Shown piece after piece: positions 1 through 7,239 of a DNA stretch of 7,239 bases. The notes beneath the pieces were generated by a model that searched no databases, had not been told where the DNA came from, and was given only the letters and a program-made list of their open reading frames with translations. The position numbers and the translations under genes were made by a program. Source of the DNA: Candidatus Krumholzibacteriia bacterium (GTDB taxonomy: Bacteria; Krumholzibacteriota; Krumholzibacteria; WVZY01; JAKEHA01); contig JAOTVO010000131.1 in NCBI GenBank assembly GCA_029863355.1, positions 1 to 7,239 on the forward strand. The letters run 5' to 3'. Numbering within the stretch: position 1 is the stretch's first letter; each line of letters begins with the position of its first letter.

Positions 1-155
1 TCGCCGAACACCCCGCTACAATGACGCACGCGGACGTGGCGCCGGAAGAGCGTGCGGGCATGGGGATCACCGACCGCATGGTGCGCTTGTCCATCGGCAT
101 CGAGAACGCCGAGGACCTCATCGCCGATCTCGAGCAGGCGTTCGAGAAGGTGTGA
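1..155 (+). CDS. C-terminal end of a Cys/Met-metabolism PLP-dependent enzyme (cystathionine gamma-synthase / O-acetylhomoserine sulfhydrylase type), partial
   Basis: The frame starting at base 3 gives 50 residues and a TGA at 153-155; the gene starts before the window. The peptide matches the tail of the Cys/Met-metabolism PLP enzyme family (fold type I). It has a PATMTH motif (residues 5-10 of the fragment), equivalent to the family's P[AS]xMTH, then [15 protein letters not shown] (21-35). In this family the Arg of the RLSxGIE block contacts the substrate carboxylate. It ends with the usual amphipathic helix [11 protein letters not shown]. Members act in the cytosol in transsulfuration or direct sulfhydrylation: cystathionine gamma-synthase, cystathionine gamma-lyase, methionine gamma-lyase or O-acetylhomoserine sulfhydrylase. 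The fragment does not contain the residues that separate these activities, so I give no symbol. The last 38 bases overlap, on the opposite strand, the end of the neighbouring methyltransferase gene. Confidence 0.9.
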   Translation, partial: AEHPATMTHADVAPEERAGMGITDRMVRLSIGIENAEDLIADLEQAFEKV

Positions 156-840
156 CGTATACCGCGAACTCACAGCCGCCGTACGTGCGTCTTGCGAAAG
201 GCGTGAAGATCCCCCGCCGTTCGATCGTCTCCGGCCACTTGGGAGCGAGATAGATGATCCACGCCGAGCGCGGGTGCGCGCGCAGCGAGTCTTCGAGGCG
301 ATCGAGCACGCGCGCCATGACCACCTCGTCGAAGGGGTTGAAGAGGTAGATCACGTCGTGGTCGCTCGCGAAGGCGAAGTCGGCCGCGTCGCACTCGATC
401 ACCTCGAAGGAGAAGTTCCCGCCCTGCGCGCGGGCGAGGCCCTCGAGGTTGCGCCACGCGGTCCGGCAGAGATCGCCGGAGTAGTCCACGCCGACGAGCC
501 GCTGGAATCCAGCCTGCGCCGCCACCATCATCGCGCGCCCCTTGCCGCACCCGACGTCCACGAAGGCGCCCGCGCGCGGAAGCGGGAGCTCGCGCAACAG
601 GCGTCGCAGGGGACGGGCGCGCGAGGGCTCGTAGCGGATCCCACGCTCGCGATTGGGGCTGGTGACGTCGCGCTGCTCGGCGACCTCCACGAGGCGGCTC
701 GTCTCCGTGCCGTGGCGCGCGTCGAAGGAGGCGTCCACGACCTTGCTCGCGACGATCGTCGCGCGGCGGAGCCCCGCGCGCGCGGTCGCCAGGAAGCCGC
801 GCTCGCGCAGGTTGATGAGGACCCGGCCGAAAAGGCCCAT
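118..840 (-). CDS. Class I SAM-dependent methyltransferase, substrate unknown (240 aa)
   Basis: The protein has a Rossmann-type SAM-binding core. Motif I is [12 protein letters not shown] (residues 94-105), followed by the acidic end of strand 2 in GVDYS (117-121), a CDAADF segment (150-155) that usually contacts adenine, and a motif IV-like YLFNPFDE (165-172). The first ~90 residues are a basic, helical N-terminal part without a family signature that I recognise. There is no signal peptide or membrane segment, so it is probably cytosolic. I chose the ATG at 838-840 because a purine-rich GGGAGAGGG lies 8 bases upstream. The upstream in-frame ATGs would add a low-complexity Arg/Pro/Gly extension and run into the divergent gene's start codon. 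The NPF motif is compatible with N- or O-methylation and does not fix the substrate. The gene overlaps the PLP enzyme gene by 38 bases tail-to-tail and is divergent from the FemAB-like gene. Confidence 0.88.
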   Translation of the reverse strand: MGLFGRVLINLRERGFLATARAGLRRATIVASKVVDASFDARHGTETSRLVEVAEQRDVTSPNRERGIRYEPSRARPLRRLLRELPLPRAGAFVDVGCGKGRAMMVAAQAGFQRLVGVDYSGDLCRTAWRNLEGLARAQGGNFSFEVIECDAADFAFASDHDVIYLFNPFDEVVMARVLDRLEDSLRAHPRSAWIIYLAPKWPETIERRGIFTPFARRTYGGCEFAVYVTPSRTPARDRR

Positions 841-880
841 GGATACACCCTCTCCCGGTTTCCCCCGCGGGGCTTGGGGC

Positions 881-909
881 TTGACAGCGCCGCGCGCGGC
901 CCCCATGCT
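881..909 (+). promoter_or_regulatory. Candidate sigma70-type promoter for the FemAB-like gene
   Basis: A perfect -35 hexamer TTGACA (881-886) is followed after 17 bases by CATGCT (904-909), a weak -10 with 3 of 6 matches. It would start transcription near 916, about 30 bases before the ATG at 947. The -35 lies at the end of a tandem repeat GGGGCTT GGGGCTT (869-882). The perfect -35 in such GC-rich DNA supports the call; the poor -10 weakens it. Confidence 0.38.
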
Positions 910-925
910 GCCCCTTGGTGACCGC

Positions 926-954
926 AGTCTAGCCATAGGGCGCCGCATGCTCAA
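926..954 (-). promoter_or_regulatory. Candidate sigma70-type promoter for the first methyltransferase
   Basis: Read on the minus strand, TTGAGC (949-954) is separated by 17 bases from TAGACT (926-931). Each box matches the sigma70 consensus at 4 of 6 positions. The -35 box overlaps the start codon of the divergent FemAB-like gene (947-949). It would give a leader of about 80 nt before the ATG at 840. This is a motif match only. Confidence 0.3.
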
Positions 955-1996
955 TCACGAACGGGAGAGTCCACACGCGATCGCTGCACCCCCCGCGCAT
1001 CCAGTTCCTCCGGCGCCGCCCGAGGTCCGGGTGCTCGCCGGTGACGCGCGCGCGCGCGGGCGCTACGCTTCCCTGGTGGCGGCGAGCCCCGACGCGAGCG
1101 TCTACCATACGCTCGAGTGGCTCGACCTCTTTCGCGCCGGCGGCGAGACCCTGCTCTTCGTGGCCATCGGCGAGAACGCGATGGCTCCGTTCGTGTGCAA
1201 GGGGCGCGGTCCCCTCCGGCGCGCCCTCTCGTCGCCCTTCGATACCTACGGCGGCCCCATATCGAACGAGTCCGGCGCGACGGCCTCGTTCGGAGCCATG
1301 CGGCGCGCCCTCGGCGTAGCTACCGCGCGCGTGGTCGATTTCGCCGGAAGGGTGCACGCGGGTGACGAGAGCTGCACGCGCCTGCCGGCGCGCACGTACA
1401 TCGTCGATCTGATGGACGGCTACGCCGGCGCGAGCGCGCGCTACAGCGACAGCAACCGCCGCCTGATCCGCCAGTCCAGCGAGCGTGGCGTGACCGTCGC
1501 CGCGTTGGCCGGCGCACACGAGGTGCCGGTGTTCCACCGCCTCTACCGGCGCACCATGATGCGCTGGCGCCGGCCGGAACGCTACGGACTGGCCTTCTTC
1601 CGCGCCCTCTACGAAGCGATGGTGCCGCACGGCCTGGCGACGTTCACGCTGGCCTGGAAGGACGGCGTCGCCGTCGGCGGGAACCTCGTGCTCTGGTTTC
1701 GCGACCAGGGCTACGACTGGATGTGGGCGTACGACGACCGCCGCCTGCATGTGCGCGCGACCAACGCGCTCATCGACCGCGCCGTCCGCGACGCGGCGGC
1801 CAGAGGCGCCGCGAGCCTGAACCTCGGCGCCACGCCGGATGCCAACGAGGGCAGCACTCGCTTCAAGAAGAGCTTCGGCGCCGCCGAGCGCGACTACACC
1901 ATCTACGCCTCCGCCGCCCCTCCCTACGCCGCGGCGCACATCCTGCGGCAGGGCGCGAGGAGAATCGGCGCCAGCATACGCGGCCTCGGGGGCTGA
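947..1996 (+). CDS. FemAB / BioF2-like GNAT-fold acyltransferase (349 aa)
   Basis: The protein resembles the FemAB-related Acetyltransf_6 (BioF2-like) family, double GNAT-fold enzymes that transfer an amino acid or acyl group to cell-wall precursors or surface polysaccharides. Family-like blocks are YHTLEWLDLF (53-62), the substrate-side SPFDTYGGP (96-104), NRRLIRQSSERG (170-181), a hydrophobic GGNLVLWF (244-251), and the C-terminal NLGATPDANEGSTRFKKSFG (292-311), which is typical of the second GNAT half. About 30 Pro/Ala-rich residues precede the fold. There is no signal peptide or membrane helix, so it probably acts in the cytosol. I chose the ATG at 947 because AGGG (937-940) lies 6 bases upstream and the reading frame further upstream is low-complexity and antisense to the methyltransferase. 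Its stop is 7 bases from the stop of the convergent second methyltransferase. The donor and acceptor cannot be read from the sequence. Confidence 0.85.
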   Translation: MLNHERESPHAIAAPPAHPVPPAPPEVRVLAGDARARGRYASLVAASPDASVYHTLEWLDLFRAGGETLLFVAIGENAMAPFVCKGRGPLRRALSSPFDTYGGPISNESGATASFGAMRRALGVATARVVDFAGRVHAGDESCTRLPARTYIVDLMDGYAGASARYSDSNRRLIRQSSERGVTVAALAGAHEVPVFHRLYRRTMMRWRRPERYGLAFFRALYEAMVPHGLATFTLAWKDGVAVGGNLVLWFRDQGYDWMWAYDDRRLHVRATNALIDRAVRDAAARGAASLNLGATPDANEGSTRFKKSFGAAERDYTIYASAAPPYAAAHILRQGARRIGASIRGLGG

Positions 1997-2003
1997 TCCT
2001 CGC

Positions 2004-2744
2004 TCACTTCGTGGGAGTGCGCCGGGCGATCAATCCGCACGCCGGCGCGTGGGCCGGCCGGTCGCGCGGCAGCACCGGTCGCAGCACGCGGGCGGCCACC
2101 CGCAATCCCAAGAGACTCACCCGTTGCCAGACCGGCCGGCCGGCGGGGTCCATCCAGAAGTGAAAAGAGCCGAAGCACCCGGCGAAGACGACGTCGAAGC
2201 CGTGGTCGCGCGCGATCTCGGCCCAGCGCGCGGGATCCATTGCGGGCAGGTGATGCCGCGCGTAATCGGCGGGATCGAAGGCCCGGTAGAGCCACCCATG
2301 GAACGCGCCGCCGAGGTTGGGCGTCTGCAGCACGAGCATCCCGCCCGGGGCCACGAGCGCTAGGTGCCGTTCGAGCACGCGCTCGAATTCGGTGAAATGC
2401 TCGATGAAGCCGAGCGACATCACCACGTCGAACGTCCGCCCCGGGTCGTACGCGAAGAAGTCGGCGCGCGCGACGGTCCCCGTGCGGAAGCCGCGCGAGC
2501 GCATCCACTCCGCCAGTGACTCCACCCCCGGCGTGAGGTCCACCCCGTTGACCTCGTAGCCGAGCTCACCCAGCACGGCGAGGAAACGACCCGGATAGCA
2601 CCCGACCTCGAGGGCCGTCCCCGACTCCGTGCGCGGCACGTAGCGCTCGATCCAGCGCCGAATGACGTGGCCGCGCGGGACCACGTGCGGTTGGGTCCTC
2701 GCATAAGAGGCGTCCCAATGTGCCTGCTCGACCTTGTTCGTCAT
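2004..2744 (-). CDS. UbiG-like class I SAM-dependent methyltransferase (246 aa)
   Basis: This is a small soluble methyltransferase of the Methyltransf_11/23 type. It shows motif I as LEVGCYPGRF (45-54), the strand-2 acidic residue in GVDLTPG (67-73), a motif II-like FDVVMSLGFIEHF (105-117) and post-motif APGGMLVLQTPN (132-143). The LEVGCxxG and xxxIEHF pattern is common in small-molecule, quinone and sugar O- or N-methyltransferases. The part after residue 145 (Trp-, Phe- and His-rich, GGAFHGWLYRAFDP) probably forms the acceptor site, and I do not recognise its substrate. The ATG at 2742-2744 fits the start of the conserved fold and lies 21 bases after the histidine kinase stop on the same strand, so the two are probably one transcript. 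The Shine-Dalgarno is weak (AAGG) and falls inside a small hairpin. The gene's tail is convergent with the FemAB-like gene. Confidence 0.9.
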   Translation of the reverse strand: MTNKVEQAHWDASYARTQPHVVPRGHVIRRWIERYVPRTESGTALEVGCYPGRFLAVLGELGYEVNGVDLTPGVESLAEWMRSRGFRTGTVARADFFAYDPGRTFDVVMSLGFIEHFTEFERVLERHLALVAPGGMLVLQTPNLGGAFHGWLYRAFDPADYARHHLPAMDPARWAEIARDHGFDVVFAGCFGSFHFWMDPAGRPVWQRVSLLGLRVAARVLRPVLPRDRPAHAPACGLIARRTPTK

Positions 2745-2746
2745 GG

Positions 2747-2760
2747 CGGCCTTGCGGCCG
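2747..2760 (-). promoter_or_regulatory. Small GC hairpin with a GCAA loop before the methyltransferase start
   Basis: On the minus strand the sequence CGGCC-GCAA-GGCCG forms a 5-bp all-GC stem closed by a GNRA-class tetraloop. It lies in the 21 bases between the histidine kinase stop and the methyltransferase ATG. The only Shine-Dalgarno-like bases for the methyltransferase, AAGG, sit across the loop and the 3' arm. The hairpin could limit translation of the second gene or couple it to the first. It has no U-tract and is not a terminator. The structure is short and may be incidental in GC-rich DNA. Confidence 0.3.
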
Positions 2761-2765
2761 GGCGG

Positions 2766-5084
<2,319 letters not shown>

Positions 5085-5105
5085 CGTGGGATCCGAGGTC
5101 GGCCC

Positions 5106-5136
5106 AGTATACAGGCGCGGGTGCGGGGAAGTGCAA
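5106..5136 (-). promoter_or_regulatory. Candidate sigma70-type promoter for the histidine kinase / methyltransferase unit
   Basis: Read on the minus strand, TTGCAC (5131-5136) is followed by TATACT (5106-5111), a 5-of-6 match to the -10 consensus. The spacer is 19 bases, longer than the ideal 17. It would give a leader of about 15 nt before the ATG at 5084. TATACT stands out in this GC-rich sequence. Confidence 0.45.
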
Positions 5137-5156
5137 CGGCGAAAGCGCCCCGGCCC

Positions 5157-5185
5157 TGGAACCGGAGCGGGCTTCGGGCTATACT
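5157..5185 (+). promoter_or_regulatory. Candidate promoter for the Ser/Thr kinase
   Basis: TATACT (5180-5185), the same 5-of-6 -10 box as on the opposite strand, lies 24 bases before the GTG start. At 17 bases upstream the best -35 is TGGAAC (5157-5162), only 3 of 6. Transcription would start near 5192, leaving a leader of under 20 nt that contains the Shine-Dalgarno. Confidence 0.42.
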
Positions 5186-5194
5186 CGGGCCCGC

Positions 5195-5203
5195 GGAGGG
5201 AGG
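5195..5203 (+). promoter_or_regulatory. Strong ribosome binding site fixing the GTG start of the Ser/Thr kinase
   Basis: GGAGGGAGG lies 5 bases before the GTG at 5209-5211. It is the best Shine-Dalgarno in the window and supports the non-ATG start, which also agrees with the N-terminus expected for this kinase family (first strand SHYRIQQRIG). Confidence 0.75.
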
Positions 5204-5208
5204 CTGCC

Positions 5209-7239
5209 GTGATCGACCGCACAGTCTCCCACTACCGGATCCAGCAGCGGATCGGTGGGGGAGGCATGGGCATCGTATACCGTGCGATGGACCTCAGGCT
5301 CAACCGGCTGGTGGCCCTGAAGTTCCTCGCCCCCGAGCTCACCCGAGACGAGAACGCCAAGCGCCGCTTTCTGCACGAGGCGCAGGCGGCCTCGGCGCTG
5401 GACCATCCCAACATCTGTCCCGTCTACGAGATCGACGAGACCCCGGAGGGGCAGCTCTTCATCGCCATGCCGCTCTTGGACGGGGAGCCGGTGCGCGAGC
5501 GCGTGGCGCGCGGTCCGCTGCCCGTGCAGGAGGCCTTCGAGATCGCGTTCAACGTGGTGCAGGGGCTCGCGCACGCGCACCACGCCGGCATCGTCCACCG
5601 CGACATCAAGCCGGGCAACGTGGTGATCACGGGCGAGGGGTACGTCAAGATCGTCGACTTCGGCCTGGCCAAGCTGCGGGGGCGGTCGCGGCTCACGGCC
5701 AGCGACGCCACGCTGGGGACGGTGGCGTACATGTCGCCGGAGCAGGCGGGCCACGACGAGGTCGACCACCGGGCGGACGTGTGGTCGGTCGGCGTGTTGC
5801 TCAGCGAGATGCTCACCGGCCGGTTGCCTTTCCGGGGACAGATCGACCAGGCGATGGTCTATTCCATCCTGAACGAGGACCCCACGCCCGTGGCGGAGCT
5901 CCGCAAGGACGTGCCGCGCGAGTGCGCGGCGATCGTGGAGCGGTGCCTGCAGAAGGACCCCGATAAGCGCTACCAGTCGGCCGAGGCGCTGGCCGCGGCC
6001 ATCGTTGCCGCGGCGCAGAAGCTGGGCTGGGAGAGTGCCATGGGCTCGGGCGCCATCAGCGCGATCGTCCCCGTCGCCCGCGCGCGGCGGACGCGCCTGC
6101 CGGTGCGCGCCGTGGCGGCGACCCTGGCCGTCGTGCTGGCGGCGGTCGCGCTGTACCAGGTGGTGCTGCACCGCGAGCCCGCGGTCTTCACCACGCGGCT
6201 TCGCGTCGCCGTGCTCCCGCTCGAGCGCCTGGGCGATTCTCCGTCACAGGACTTCGTGGACGGGCTCTCGGTCGAGGTCGCGCGCGTCGGCGACGCGGTG
6301 GCGCGCGAGCTTCCCTCGGCGTGGGTGCTCCCCTACCGGCGCGTCCTCGCCGATCCGCCCGCGCACGCCGACGCGGCGGCGGACGCCTTCGGCGTGAACC
6401 GCGTGGTGACGGGCGACGTGCAGCCCTTCGGCGGACGCCACCGCCTGCGCCTCGCCCTCCTCGACGCGCGGACCGCCGCGGAGCTCGCGCGCGAGCGCGT
6501 CACCTTCGACGAAGCGTCCAGCGGCCTGGCTGGCGCCCTGGCCACGGCGGTGACCCGCCTGCTGGGCGCTCCGGCCGACGCGGCGCCGGCGGACACGACG
6601 TGGCCGGGGAGCACGTATGCGGCCTACCTGGAGGGAACGGGCCTTCTCGCGCGCTCGCGTACCGCGGCGGGGGCGGAGCGCGCGGGGGCCAGGCTCGCGG
6701 ATGCGCAGCGCGGCGACGGCGACGCGGTGACGCTGGAAGCGCGCGCGCGCGCCCTGCACGCGGCGGCCGGAGGGGGGGCGGCACCCGAAGCGCTGTCTGC
6801 TGTCGTCGCCCTGGCCGAGGCCGCCGTGGCGGCAGACTCGACCTACGCCCGCGCGCATGCCACGCACGCGGCGATTCTCTCCGCAAGGGGAGACACCGAA
6901 GCCGCCGTTGCGGCGTATCGCACCGCGGTGCGCGTCGATCGCGAGTACGTCGAGGCTTGGGAAGCTCTGGCCCAGCTCCTCTTGCGTCTCGATCGCTTCG
7001 ACGAGTCGGAGGTGTGCCACCTCAACGTGGTGGCGCTGCGGCCCGACTATTCCGAGGGCCACCGCAGTCTGGGTCGTTTCTACAAGGACGTGGGGGAGCT
7101 GGAGGCGGCGAAGGCGCAGTACGACACGGCGCTCGCCCTGGCGCCCAAGGACTGGCGCGCCCTCAGCAACATGGGCGTGCTCCACTATGCCGTGGACGAG
7201 TGGCGGCTGGCGCGCGAGTACATGGAGAGGTCTTTCATT
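5209..7239 (+). CDS. Membrane-bound Ser/Thr protein kinase with TolB-like domain and TPRs, 3' end outside window (677 aa seen)
   Basis: The frame is open from a GTG at 5209 to the last base. Residues 9-265 are a complete Hanks-type kinase: glycine loop GGGGMGIVY (16-24), ATP-anchoring Lys38 in VALKFL, alpha-C Glu57, catalytic loop HRDIKPGN (130-137; Asp132, Lys134, Asn137), DFG (150-152), GTVAYMSPEQ (170-179) and DVWSVG (190-195). After a linker, one hydrophobic segment (about 299-319) preceded by RARRTR predicts a single-pass protein with the kinase in the cytosol. Residues 330-450 (RVAVLPLERLGDSPSQDFVDGL..., VVTGDVQPFGGRHRLRLALLDA) resemble the TolB/FlgO-like domain often found before TPRs in signalling proteins. 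TPR repeats begin near 543 and at least three and a half are seen before the edge; they probably bind a protein partner outside the membrane. The gene is divergent from the hybrid histidine kinase. The target is unknown. Confidence 0.95.
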   Translation, partial: MIDRTVSHYRIQQRIGGGGMGIVYRAMDLRLNRLVALKFLAPELTRDENAKRRFLHEAQAASALDHPNICPVYEIDETPEGQLFIAMPLLDGEPVRERVARGPLPVQEAFEIAFNVVQGLAHAHHAGIVHRDIKPGNVVITGEGYVKIVDFGLAKLRGRSRLTASDATLGTVAYMSPEQAGHDEVDHRADVWSVGVLLSEMLTGRLPFRGQIDQAMVYSILNEDPTPVAELRKDVPRECAAIVERCLQKDPDKRYQSAEALAAAIVAAAQKLGWESAMGSGAISAIVPVARARRTRLPVRAVAATLAVVLAAVALYQVVLHREPAVFTTRLRVAVLPLERLGDSPSQDFVDGLSVEVARVGDAVARELPSAWVLPYRRVLADPPAHADAAADAFGVNRVVTGDVQPFGGRHRLRLALLDARTAAELARERVTFDEASSGLAGALATAVTRLLGAPADAAPADTTWPGSTYAAYLEGTGLLARSRTAAGAERAGARLADAQRGDGDAVTLEARARALHAAAGGGAAPEALSAVVALAEAAVAADSTYARAHATHAAILSARGDTEAAVAAYRTAVRVDREYVEAWEALAQLLLRLDRFDESEVCHLNVVALRPDYSEGHRSLGRFYKDVGELEAAKAQYDTALALAPKDWRALSNMGVLHYAVDEWRLAREYMERSFI

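Noticed and set aside
52..921. A 289-codon plus-strand frame over the first methyltransferase
   Set aside because: The minus strand carries a real SAM-binding core here, and the plus-strand product is low-complexity and lacks any domain.
841..954. An N-terminal extension of the first methyltransferase to the ATG at 954
   Set aside because: The added 38 residues are Arg/Gly/Pro-rich, run into the divergent FemAB-like start codon and remove the space for a promoter. The ATG at 840 has a better ribosome site.
929..1939. A 336-codon minus-strand frame over the FemAB-like gene
   Set aside because: It is antisense to conserved FemAB-like blocks and has repetitive Gly/Ala/Arg/Val composition.
5085..5222. 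An N-terminal extension of the histidine kinase to the ATG at 5222
   Set aside because: It would overlap the Ser/Thr kinase start and both promoter candidates, and the added residues look non-coding (Pro/Arg/Ser-rich).
5179..6171. A 330-codon frame on the minus strand opposite the kinase domain
   Set aside because: It is a complement of the conserved kinase motifs with biased His/Arg/Leu composition and no upstream signals.
6244..7185. A 313-codon frame on the minus strand under the Ser/Thr kinase
   Set aside because: It is antisense to clear TolB-like and TPR coding sequence, has no recognisable motif and has low-complexity Arg/Gly/Ala composition.

Overview
The window is a GC-rich stretch (about 70% G+C by eye, not computed) of bacterial chromosome, densely packed with genes. 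A eukaryotic-type Ser/Thr kinase fused to a membrane segment, a TolB-like domain and TPRs, next to a multi-PAS hybrid histidine kinase, suggests a signalling-rich environmental lineage such as Acidobacteriota, Gemmatimonadota, Eisenbacteria or Myxococcota-like bacteria. I cannot choose among them from this sequence alone. There is no tRNA, rRNA, CRISPR array, insertion sequence or phage gene. No stretch longer than about 125 bases lacks a gene.

Layout from left to right: (1) the last 50 codons of a Cys/Met-metabolism PLP enzyme (+). (2) A class I SAM methyltransferase (-) whose 3' end overlaps the PLP gene tail-to-tail. (3) A 106-bp divergent promoter region. (4) A FemAB/BioF2-type GNAT-fold acyltransferase (+). 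(5) After a 7-bp convergent gap, a second, UbiG-like SAM methyltransferase (-), which is the downstream gene of a two-gene unit with (6) a 772-residue cytosolic hybrid histidine kinase (three PAS, HisKA, HATPase, receiver) (-). (7) A 124-bp divergent promoter region. (8) A membrane-bound Ser/Thr protein kinase with a GTG start (+), which runs off the right edge.

How the genes may work together: the two methyltransferases around a FemAB-like transferase are the kinds of enzyme found in surface-glycan or cell-envelope modification loci, but no glycosyltransferase is visible, so this is only suggestive. The hybrid histidine kinase and the Ser/Thr kinase are transcribed divergently from one short region carrying a TATACT -10 box on each strand. 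They may form a local signalling pair, and the histidine kinase is probably co-transcribed with the second methyltransferase. Every gene family here is known. I see no convincing new system. The points most worth a second look are the kinase/methyltransferase operon, the shared kinase promoter region, and the domain fusion in the truncated Ser/Thr kinase.
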